Positions 1-9,473 of a stretch of 64,000 bases of DNA are shown piece by piece (positions within the stretch are counted from its first letter, which is position 1; every line of letters starts with the position of its first letter). The translations under genes and the position numbers were made by a program. Source of the stretch: Dipteronia dyeriana (taxonomy: Eukaryota; Streptophyta; Magnoliopsida; Sapindales; Sapindaceae); NCBI GenBank assembly GCA_032871835.1, contig CM065300.1, positions 6,715,768 through 6,779,767 on the forward strand, in the 5' to 3' direction. The notes beneath the pieces were generated by a model, which ran no database searches, was not told where the DNA came from, and saw only the letters and a list, made by a program, of their open reading frames with translations.

Positions 1-425
1 GCATCAAGAGAAGGATCATCCAAAAAGTTATCCTAGTCCGAACCAAAGGATCCGTCTTATATCGTTCAACTTGAAAAATTTGTCATTTGTCTGAGGAGAA
101 ATACCAAGCACAACAAAGAAATTTGTCCTTTGTCCGAGAAGAAATATAAAGCATAATAGAGAAAAATTCATCCTTCGTCCGAGAAGAAATATCAAGCACA
201 ACAAAGAAATTTGTCATTTGCCTGATAAGAAATAGTATAAAAGGAGAAGCTCACCAAGGGAAAAGGGCATCGAAAAAGAAGAAAAGAAAGAGCATAGAGA
301 GAAGGGAGAGAGATAAACACAAGAATCTCTAAGTTGTAATTTATTGAGCAACTAATCTTGTATCAAAGTTCAATAAATAAGCTATTCAGTTCAATCTGTT
401 GTTGATCAATTTTCGTACATCAACA
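1..425 (+). repeat. 5' LTR of the Tat element (3' part only)
   Basis: Aligns with 21879-22353 of the right LTR and ends in the same ...CAACA sequence immediately before a primer-binding site. It contains a TATA box, an AATAAA at 372-377, and three complete units plus a partial unit of a roughly 43-bp internal repeat (core TTTGTCC-GAGAAGAAATA). The right LTR has four complete units, so the two LTRs differ in repeat number. Confidence 0.9.
236..244 (+). promoter_or_regulatory. LTR TATA box
   Basis: TATAAAAGG at the expected U3/R junction. The right LTR has the equivalent TATAAAA at 22164-22170. Transcription of the element would begin about 30 bp downstream. Confidence 0.65.
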
Positions 426-427
426 TC

Positions 428-444
428 TGGCGCCGTCTATGGGG
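428..444 (+). other. Primer-binding site of the Tat element
   Basis: TGGCGCCGTCTATGGGG lies two bases after the LTR end. The first nine bases fit the 3' end of plant tRNA-Asp, and the rest diverge from a perfect match. Confidence 0.7.
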
Positions 445-503
445 AAAAAACAACCATCGAACATAAAAGCTTTGTTTCGTTATGAAAATTCGAACATTCG
501 AGC

Positions 504-2181
504 ATGGCATCAGAAACTGAAGAAGCTCCAAATCCACAAACATGGAGCTTTGTTAGATCGGAGATCCATCGTACACTTAGCGATGGCGAAGAAACGATCC
601 GAGAGATCAGGCGCATGACAAAACCAAAAAAAGGAAACACTCGTGAGCTTATACGTGAAAATGAGGAGTTGTGTGATCAAATTCGGAGTTTAACGGGAAA
701 AGTTATTCTACCCGACCTCAGACAAGACCATATTAGACTTGAGAATGGAATCAACTTGGATGGTCATGCAAAAGAGCGAAATCAGATAGATCAGAACCAT
801 CGTGTTGAGCAATGTTCACATTCTCAAGGTAAACGTTCAAGGGGTCATCAAAGAGAAGAAGCTTGTCGCGACGATTTAGAGAATCTCCAAGGAAACATAC
901 GAAAAGAGCAGAACCATACTATAAATATCGGGAAGGACAAAGGAAAAGTGAACCTCAAGCCTCGGCCAAAAGCCATCACAGTAGCTCTCGGCCTAGAGTC
1001 GAACGGAGTCATTCGAGAAGTACACTTCGACATCATGCGGGAAACGAACAACGGGCTCGTCGGACATATGAGATTGAAGTGAATGATCCTCGTCATTCTC
1101 GATACTTGCATGACTACCTCAAGAGACTGGAAGAACGCATCTTAAGCATGCAAATGAGTCAAGTTGAAAATTACAATCCTGATCCACTCGTCGAGCTACA
1201 ATCTCCTTTCATAGCTAGAATTCGTGAAGCTATTGCTCACAGGAGATTTGAAATGCCTCATATTCCTCACTATGAAGGACATTCGGATCCCATGATCCAC
1301 ATGTAACTCTACCAAGGACTAATGGAGGTTAGAGGAGCGAGTGAGGACGTGATGTGCAAATTTTTTCCTCTAACCCTAGGGGGAACAACCTTGAAATGGT
1401 TCAATAAACTCAAACCATGTAGCATTCACAATTTTTCTCAAATGTGTCAGGAATTCATCACGAGGTTTAGAGGAGCTTGGCCTTTGGAAAGAAAGCCTAA
1501 CGTGCTACGTGATGTCAAGCAAGGTGAATCAGAAACCCTTAAGGAGTACGTCAAAAGGTTTCACAAGGAGGTAATCAACCTGGGAGTGTACGACGAGGAG
1601 AACACCCTCGAAGACTTTATTAGGAACATACGGATATGTCAGCTTTGGTTCAATTTTCAAGATTTTCGACCGTTGAGACTGATGAACAACTGAAATTAAA
1701 GATAACCATCGAAAAAGTCGAGCATGGTCCTAGAAATGAAAAAGGAAAGGGTAAGGAAGAAAGTCATAGGGACCGAAATGGTCACCCTATGATTACAGGT
1801 AGGATTCCTTGATTGCAGCCCCGAGGACTTTACCAGGTGAAAGCACCAATCCTTCGACCTCAACCTGTGATGAATGTTCCAAAAGAAATGTATCCAGAAA
1901 CTTTTAGGCGACCTCGAACATGGAGTTCGAAATATGTAAACTACTATGCCTTGAATGCCACTCGAGAACAAATCCTCGTAACTCTTCATGAAACCAGACT
2001 TTTGACAAAATCGAAACCACTAAGAGGAGATCCCAACCGAAGGAATCAAGCAAAATACTGTAACTTCCACGAAGATATCGGCCACACCACATCAGAATGC
2101 TTCCATCTGAGGGATCACATTGAAACTCTAATTCGAAATGGCTACTTAAAGGAATTTGTTGATATTATAAAGGAAACTTAG
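504..2181 (+). pseudogene. Tat gag polyprotein (decayed)
   Basis: The reading begins at the ATG at 504 and shifts frame between about 860 and 900. It continues to a stop near 1306, then to 1693, then from about 1813 to 2181. The 1322-1693 segment has the Retrotrans_gag (PF03732) pattern with its LGG-T-LKWFNKL and F-TRFRG-W motifs. The 3' part has a C-x2-H-x4-GH-x4-C zinc-finger-like motif near residues encoded at 2060-2100, followed by L-x-D-HIE-LI-x-GYLKEFV, as seen in Tat-type gag proteins. It would form the retroelement particle. At least one frameshift and several stops show that it is not functional. Confidence 0.85.
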
Positions 2182-2333
2182 AAACAAGTGCTAGACACAA
2201 GAGAAAGGGATCCGCCCCTGTAAAATGATAAAGGAAAGGCCCATATAATTCATACCCTAGGTGGAGGACCAATTTTGGTCGGAGATTCAAATCGTGCTAG
2301 GAAAGCATATTCACGATTTGTGGTTAATCGTAC

Positions 2334-3203
2334 ATGCTTGCAAGTGAATCATTTTCAGACTTCCAAAAGCAAAAAAGGTACACCACACCAATCATTTTTA
2401 CCGATGAAGATTCCAAGGGAGTAACACATCCACATAGTGATGCTCTTGTGACATCTTTAACTGTCACCGAAAAGTTAATCCCTCGCATATTAATTGACAC
2501 AGGGAGCTCTGTGGACATCATGTTCAAAAAAACGTTGGATCAACTTGGAATTGAGAAAGCAAGGCTGAAAGAAGTAAGTACACCATTGTATAGGTTCACC
2601 GGGGATAGTATCTGGCCTCTTAGAACGGTGGAAATCCCAGTAACCTTCGGTGAAGATCCCGATCAGTTCACCATGATGATTACCTATGTGGTGGTTGATG
2701 CTCCCAGTGCATACTCGATGATCCTCGGAAGGCCTTTTCTGGTTGCAACTAAAGCTAGGGTATCCCTTTACCATAATGTGATAAAAATCCCTACAGGAGA
2801 AAAAATCGAGACCATCAGAGGAGATCAGGAATCTGCCAGAAGGTGTTATGCCACATCAGTAAAAGAAAGCTTTCAGGTTGGCGATTTAAACCCACGAATC
2901 TCTAATGACAAAATCTCCAAGGACGAAAGGACTAACGGGATGAATACAAGGGCATTACAAGAAATGGCGGAGCAGATAGAGGAGTTAATTCCCATTCAAA
3001 TTAGGCCGGATGATCCAAAGAAAGTGGTCCGAATCGGATCCACACTTCTGCTTGTTGTGAGAGTGGAACTAGAAGAATTTCTAAGGGAAAACACTGAGGT
3101 TTTCGTATGGACACATGAAAAGATGCCAGGCATTGACTCTAGAACGGTAACCCACCACTTGAATGTTAACCCAACTTTTAAGCCAGTTAAACAGAAGAGG
3201 TGA
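2334..3203 (+). pseudogene. Tat aspartic protease and linker to RT (decayed pol, part 1)
   Basis: An open segment of 289 codons contains the retropepsin active-site motif D-T-G-S-S (2496-2510) in the context ILIDTGSSVDIM, followed by a hydrophobic strand and the ILGRPFL motif of retroviral-type proteases near 2725-2745. The C-terminal part, V-x-W-x-H-x-KMPGID, is the usual entry into Tat reverse transcriptase. The frame ends with a TGA at 3201-3203 in what should be continuous pol. As part of a polyprotein, the protease would process gag-pol. Confidence 0.85.
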
Positions 3204-4343
3204 TTGTTCAATCAAGAGAGATATGAAGCAATTAATCACGAGGTGGGAAAGTTGTTAAAAGCAGGATTCATACGAGAAGTAGAGTATCCGGATTGGATCA
3301 CCAATGTAGTATTGGTGAAGAAAGCTAATGGGAAGTGGAGAATGTGTGTTGACTTCACCAATTTGAACAAGGCATGTCCTAAAGATAGTTTCCCTCTCTC
3401 CAGAATTGATCAAATTGTGGACGCAACAGCAGAACATGAAACACCTAGCTTCATGGACGCGTTTTCAGGCTATAACCAGATCAACATGAACTCGTTGGAC
3501 CAGGAAAAAACCACCCTCATCACAAATAAAGGGTTGTATGTTTACCGAGTGATGCCATTTGGTCTGAAGAATGCTGGAGCAACCTATCAGATGTTGGTGA
3601 ATAAAATATTCGATCAACAACTCGAAAAAATAATGGAAGTATACATTGACGACATGTTGACGAAGTCATTAAAATAGACTGAACACATTGACCACCTCCG
3701 TGAAACATTTGAAGTATTGAGAAAGCACAAGATGAAGTTGAATCCGAAAAAATGCACATTTGGAGTATCATCTGGGAAATTCCTCGGGTTCATGGTCAGT
3801 CAAAGAGGGATTGAAGACAACCCAGATAAAATATGAGCAGTACTGAAAATGAGGTCACCAAAAATCTTAAAAGATATGCAAAGGCTCACGGGTCGAATTA
3901 CGACTTTGAATCGGTTCATTTCATGAGCCACCGACAAATGCCAGCCTTTTTTCAAGACTTTAAAACAAGGTAAGAACATGGAATGGACAGATGAATGTGA
4001 ACATGCCTTTCAACAGTTATAAGCTTACCTGGCGAAGGTTCCGTTATTGGCAAAACCCGAAAATAGGGAAGAACTGTTCCTCTATCTTGCAGTCTCGGAC
4101 ATAGCTGTTAGTTCAGCCTTGATGAAACAAGCTGGAAAAATACAAAGACCTGTCTATTATTCTAGTAAGGTACTTTTAGATCCTGAGACGTGGTATACCA
4201 AAGCAGAAAAATTGGCATTAGCATTAGTGGTGTCATCCCGGAAGTTGAAACCATACTTTCAAGTGTTTACTATCACAGTACTGACTGATCAGCCGTTGCT
4301 GCAAATTTTGCAGAAATTAGAGATGACAGGGCAGTTGATCTGA
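3204..4343 (+). pseudogene. Tat reverse transcriptase and RNase H (decayed pol, part 2)
   Basis: The RT motifs are in order: W-R-M-CVDFTNLNKACPKD, P-x-SRIDQIVDAT, the FMDAFSGYNQI block, VMPFGLKNAGATYQ, and the catalytic Y-I-D-D-M at 3642-3656. The open frame breaks at 3675-3677 (TAG where CAG is expected). Further stops occur in the RT thumb (TGA near 3834 and 3924, TAA near 4020). RNase H from about 4047 shows PVYYSSKVL-DPETWYTKAEKLALALV, typical of Ty3/Gypsy. Several of the stops are one C-to-T step from CGA or CAG. The product would copy element RNA into cDNA but cannot be made intact. Confidence 0.88.
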
Positions 4344-4355
4344 TGGTCATTAGAG

Positions 4356-4943
4356 TTGAGTGAATTTGATTTAAAATTTCACCCTCGAACCACGATAAAA
4401 GGACAAGTGGTGGCTGATGTCGTGGCCGAATTCACCAGATCTGGGGAAAAAATGAAATGTGTGGACAATAATGATTCGGACGAACCTCGAAGGGAAATCA
4501 TAGAAGTCGAGTCATCTCACCCCAAGGAATCTGAGCATAAAGAGGATAACCCCTCACAAACATGGAACTTGTTTGTTGACGAATCGTCCAATACTTATGG
4601 AAGCGTGGCTAGAATTCTATTTTTAAGCGCAGAAAAGGAAGAAATTCAGTATTCGGTCAGATTTGGATTCAAAGCAACGAATAACGAGGTTGAATACGAA
4701 GCTCTAATCGTCGAGTTAAAGCTTGTAAAAACATTAGGGATCAAACAGTTGTGAATTAATAGTGATTTGCAATTGATTGTGAGACTGGTGAACAATGATT
4801 ACCAAGCTATGGAGGAAAACATGATTAGATATTTGAAGATTGTCCAAGAAAGAATAAACCAGTTCAAAGAGGTGCAAGTGGTCGAGATTCCTCAAAGCTC
4901 CAATTTCATAGCAGACGCACTAGCTCGCCTTGTCTCAGCCGTA
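4356..4943 (+). pseudogene. Second (archaeal-type) RNase H of the Tat pol (decayed)
   Basis: After the first RNase H there is a second RNase H domain. It begins W-NLFVDESSN, continues with ATNNEVEYEALI-ELKL-K-LG, and ends with N-FIADALARL near 4905-4932. A duplicated aRNH domain between RNase H and integrase is the diagnostic feature of the Tat/Ogre lineage. The frame is broken by a TGA at 4752-4754 inside the expected INSDLQL motif, where CGA is likely ancestral. Confidence 0.85.
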
Positions 4944-6275
4944 GAAACAAAGTTACCAAAAGCCATCCCAATTGAGATTCTAGAGAAACCGAGCATCGAA
5001 AAATGTTCAGAAGTTGTAGAGGTGGGTCGAAAGTCGAGTTGGATTGATCCAATAATGAAATATTTAAAGAATGGAGAGATGTCCGAAGACAAGCATGAAG
5101 CAAGGAAATTGAGATGCAAATTGGCTCGTTACACGATCATTGAAGATAAGCTATACAAAAGAGGATTCTCGCTCCCATACCTAAGAAGTTTGGATCCCGA
5201 TGAAGCGAACTATGTTCTTAGGGAAATTCACGAAGGTATATGTGGGAACCATTCAGGAGGAAGAGCCTTGGCCTACAAAGCTCTACGTCAAGGGTACTAT
5301 TGGCCAACAATACAGTAAGACTCCAGAGACTTAGTGATAAAATGTGACAAATGTCAGAAATTTTCTGAAATACCAAGGCAACCTCCAAAAAAATTGATGA
5401 CATTGAAAAGCCCATGGCTTTTTGCTCAATGAGGGATAGATTGGATTGGTCCGTCACCTACTAGTAAATGCGGTGTAAAATACGTAATAGTTGCCATCAA
5501 CTATTTCACTAAATGGGTTGGGGCCGAGCCACTTGCCACCATAACCGAAAAAAAGACTATAGACTTTGTGTGGAGGGCAATTGTGTGTAAGTTCGGGATC
5601 CCTTATGCAATCATCACCGATAATGGGAAGCAGTTTGATAATACAAAATTCAAGGAGTTTTGTTAAGAGTTGGGGATAGATCATCGATTTTCGACACCAG
5701 CTCATCCCAAGGCAAATTGAGAGGTGGAAACCGCAAACAAGACAATCAAGCACATGTTGAAGACCAAGCTTGAAAGCAAAAAAAGAAACTTGGGTGGAAG
5801 AGTTACCAGGCGTCATATGGGCACACCGAACAATGAAAAAGACAAAGACCGGAGAGACTTTATTCACCCTAGCATTTGGGTTAGAGGCAGTGATTCCAGC
5901 CGAGGTAGGCATCCCAACCCATCAAACAATTCACTTCAATGAGCAAGAAAATTTGAAAATTTTGAAGGCAAATTTGGACCTGATAAAAGAGCAAAGGGAT
6001 CAAGCTCAGATAAGGGTTGCAGTGTACCAGCAGAGGGTGGCTCGTTATTATGATGGCAATGTTAAGGTCGAAGTTTTAAGATAGGAGATTTGGTGCTAAT
6101 GAGGGTAACCTAAAATACACGAGTACCCGACCAAGGAGCCATGGGACAAAACTGGGAAGGACCATATCGTATTTTCAACAGGCTCAAGATTGGAGCATAC
6201 AAGCTAAAACGTTTGGACGGAACGGAAATAAAGCATGCCTAGAATGCGAAAATGTTACAAAAATACTACCAGTAA
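4944..6275 (+). pseudogene. Tat integrase (decayed)
   Basis: The zinc-binding H-x-H (HEGICGNHSGG, about 5230-5262) and C-x2-C (KCDKCQ, about 5341-5358) precede the catalytic core. The core Asp residues are visible in IDWIGP and IITDNGKQFDN, and the final Glu in EVETANKTIK. The C-terminal domain has GDLVLMRV and WEGPYRI followed by GAYKL-LDG, ending near 6275. In-frame stops lie at about 5430 (TGA for Trp), 5664 (TAA for Gln), 5718 (TGA) and inside the C-terminal domain. Integrase would insert element cDNA into the chromosome. Confidence 0.85.
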
Positions 6276-6411
6276 GGGAAATCCACAAGTCGGGGTCAAG
6301 ATATTACGTCCATAAGGTTAGTGCAAAAATGCATACTTGCATAAATAAAATCATAATAATATCATATCTTATTGTGTTTCCTCACAAGTTAGAGTAATTG
6401 CAATATATTGC

Positions 6412-6497
<86 letters not shown>
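6412..6497. repeat. (CA)n-(TA)n microsatellite
   Basis: About 40 bp of CA repeat runs directly into about 44 bp of TA repeat, in the spacer after the integrase. Apparent ORFs through it encode only IY and VC runs. Confidence 0.95.
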
Positions 6498-6501
<4 letters not shown>

Positions 6502-6639
6502 TAAGAAACGACGACATTAATGACAGTACAAATAAGCATAGGGCGATACAAATAAACAAAGTGCCCAACAGAAAATAAATTCCTAAGCCGAATACAAATA
6601 AGAATGTTGGTGCCAACAAATGGAACACCTCACTTTTAT

Positions 6640-7107
6640 TATTCGACTAAAAGGAAAAGACAAGGATTAGTAGGAGAAGTTATCCCAATGTGGAGGAGGA
6701 ACGCCTATATCAATCATGGTCTGACGATACCCATCAATCCATTCAAGCGAAAGCCTTCCCCTCAAGGAGTCCCTTTTTGCCTCTGCTATAGCTTTCATTC
6801 CCTAGAGAACCATTTTTTCGTTCTCTGTAGTAGCAATCATAGCTCTAAGAGTGTCCATCTCAAATTCGGCAGTAATCCTCATCTATTTCTCCTGGTTAAG
6901 TTTATCCAAGGCAACATCTTTCTCAGCATTAGCACGCAACCCTCATTGTCCTAAAAGCATCTCTCTCAACCTCAGCACCGATCCTCATCACCTTTTCCTT
7001 TTTTAGCTTACCCAGTATGGCATCCTTCTCAACATCCATAAGCCCACGAGCCGTTTTTTCATCCTCTAAAGCCTTGCACAAAGATTCAATGTTGTCCGGA
7101 GTTGACA
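6640..7107 (-). pseudogene. Antisense coiled-coil ORF in the 3' spacer of the Tat element (decayed)
   Basis: Read on the minus strand from the ATG at 7107, a Lys/Glu-rich heptad protein appears. Repeated units of the type EKD-L-KL-x-EKV-MRI-AE-E resume after point stops (for example near 6932), so the frame is traceable to about 6640. I recognise no enzyme. Long coiled coils are seen in additional antisense ORFs (aORFs) of some Tat elements, and this is probably such an ORF or its tail. It sits downstream, in minus orientation, of the second antisense frame (9473-7909). The broken frame argues against function in this copy. Confidence 0.5.
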
Positions 7108-7170
7108 TAGCCTCAAATCAAGTAAAATGTTAATGGATACAGTGGAAAAACCCTAGAGGATATAGGCTCC

Positions 7171-7178
7171 TATTTATA
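7171..7178 (-). promoter_or_regulatory. Possible TATA box for the antisense ORF
   Basis: On the minus strand TATAAATA lies about 65 bp upstream of the antisense ATG at 7107, a plausible promoter spacing. This is inferred from sequence only. Confidence 0.35.
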
Positions 7179-8399
7179 CAGGTTTGGGTACAAAGATATG
7201 AAGGTAGTTGGGGAGATCGGATAAGTAGAAAATAATAATTATGAAATCTCCATTTCTTGTCATCCTAGAACATCTTTTCGGAAACATTTTAAAAATATTT
7301 CCCTTAGTGTTCAAAGTTGATGACGCAAGACAAAAAGATGTTCAGATGATATAATGAAACTGGTTCTGCGACAATTAAATGTTGTTCAGAAAAAACTGCC
7401 AAAAATATAGTTGACTAAATGCCAAAATACACAACAATCGGCTAAGTAAACATTTTTAACTTTACCGATGGCAAATATGAGCTGAAGAATTAAAGGATGA
7501 AAATAACGAATAAAGTTATATACAATCGGTAAAGTACTTATTTTTATCTTCACCGATTTACAATTCTTGAGCCCCGCCATGGAAAAACACATAAGGTCTT
7601 TGAACTACGACGTGAGGCACCTTATTTAGAGCTTCAACGAAATTCACCATGATCCCCTTTGCTAGGTATGTTGTACATCTTCATTGAATAATAGCTAAGT
7701 ACATACATTTTTATAAAAATAATAATAACAGTAATAATAATAAGGCTCTAAATTATAATCACGCAAACAACAAGTACATTTAAATAGTACGGTGCATAGA
7801 TAAAGTCTGACTAAGATAGAATAAAGCACGAATACAATGATAAAAGACACAAATAAAAGCCCGACTAAGGAAGGATAAATAACACCCAACAAAATAAAGA
7901 CAGCTAAGTCATCCCCGGAGAAGGTAGACCATTTCCTTCAGAGGAGTCGGGGGAGTCAGTGAACCAGGGGAATCGGGCGCTTCAGCCACCGCTTGATTAT
8001 ATGGGTAAACCATCCAGTCCAGCGCATAGGAAGGATCTTTTTCTCTAACTTCTGTTTGGGTGTCCATATATCACCTAAGATATACATTAGCATTCCTCTT
8101 ATTTGCCCTATTCATCGCGCGATCACGCTTTTCAATCTTACGTTCAAGCCTCTCAATCCGAGCTTCCAATTGAGCTCTCTCCGCTTTAAGCTCATTAACG
8201 TTCCTTTCTAAAAGCTCACGGTCAAGTTCATGCACCCTAATAGAGTTGTCCCGATCCATAAGCTTTACATTCCTTTCCTGGATTTGACTCTCCATATTTT
8301 TTTATAGTACCGTCAAGAAATGATATCCTCTGCCGGCAATAGTTAACCTCAGTTGCCAATTTACAGACTGAGTTGCCAAAATGCAAGGCCATAAAGCCA

Positions 8400-8401
<2 letters not shown>

Positions 8402-8444
<43 letters not shown>
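8402..8444. repeat. (TA)n microsatellite
   Basis: About 42 bp of TA dinucleotides lies inside the antisense-ORF region, breaking its frame. Confidence 0.9.
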
Positions 8445-8449
<5 letters not shown>

Positions 8450-9468
8450 AAAATAATGGTAAAGTAGGGACACCACAAAATGGTGTAATGGAATCTGGGC
8501 AAAATAGGTGTACAGTTCATACCTGAAGATGCATCTTGTTGAAAGAAGTAACGATTTCGTCCACGGATTCAGCTAGTAAGCCTTCTTCCTCGGGACCGGT
8601 CATATTTAGGATACGCTCAAAATAACGTTTGAGATATGGAGAAGGATTATCATCCCTAACTCTAGGCTCCCTTGGATAAGGGATGGATGAGGCACCTCCT
8701 AAATGAGGAGATTGCGAGGATTGCCCAAAGAAAGTAGATTGCCCAAAGGAAGCAGATTTCCCAAAGGGAGTACACTGCCCGAAGGAAACGGGTTGTCCAA
8801 AAGAAGAAGGTGGCAAAGGTGTTGACATTGGTGGGGCTAAAACGACAAAGGGAAAATCCCCTGCTTTTTTAAGCGAAGTAGATCATCAATTGTCTTCTTC
8901 TCATAAGCAAGACGAACAAGGTTGTCCCCAATGCGGGGTTTTCTTTTCTGCTGAGCCATTTCCCCTAGTAAAATAATGGCAGTTATACAATGATGACAAC
9001 AAATAATAATAACGAGTGCACGATACCTTGTTTCAGGTGAAAAGATGTCGAAAGTCCAAGATGGCAAATGAGCTTCGGATCAAGCAGTACCCTGTAATTT
9101 CGATCTTGCTCTGGGACGGAAAATACCTTGTTAATTCGGTTAAACTCGTAGTCGCGAAGCACAGTGATGGATGAATTCGACACTATAGGAACACAATGAT
9201 CGATGATTAAGTTATAAATTGCTCATAGGAGGAAGCAAACAACAATATAAATAAAAAGAAAATAGTAACAACAACAACAATAATAATAATAATAATAATA
9301 ATTAGACCTGGAATCCCAAAATATGTAGGCACCGATCTTATGACTTCATCCTCGCGCAGCTCCCCATCCCAATTTCAAGAAATAAAAAACCATTTTCATC
9401 TCCAGTTTCTATTATTATCAAGAAGGTCGAGTATCAATTTTGATACATTTGGCCGAGGATGAAAATAA

Positions 9469-9473
9469 TACCT
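9469..9473. repeat. Target-site duplication, left copy (ATACC)
   Basis: ATACC immediately precedes the TGTTAGG end of the Copia 5' LTR and is repeated exactly at 20201-20205. Confidence 0.92.

Larger units (their letters stand above)
7909..9473 (-). pseudogene. Antisense aORF of the Tat element, C-terminal part
   Basis: On the minus strand the frame continues from the Copia insertion point with WYYF-HPRP, the usual continuation of the 'putative gypsy type transposon' domain (PF04195) begun at 20201-20733. Further blocks are VLRDYEFNRINKVF...LLDPKLICHLGL (about 9160-9020), an AQQKRKPRIGDNLV block (about 8958), a run of SFGQ repeats (about 8800-8720), a coiled coil at 8295-8071, and a C-terminal DPSYALDWMVYPYNQ ending at the TGA at 7909-7911. 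The blocks are in different frames, so either small introns or indels separate them. The function of aORFs is not established. Confidence 0.6.

Noticed and set aside
6369..6628. Minus-strand ORFs with IY and VC runs
   Set aside because: Translation of the (CA)n-(TA)n microsatellite.
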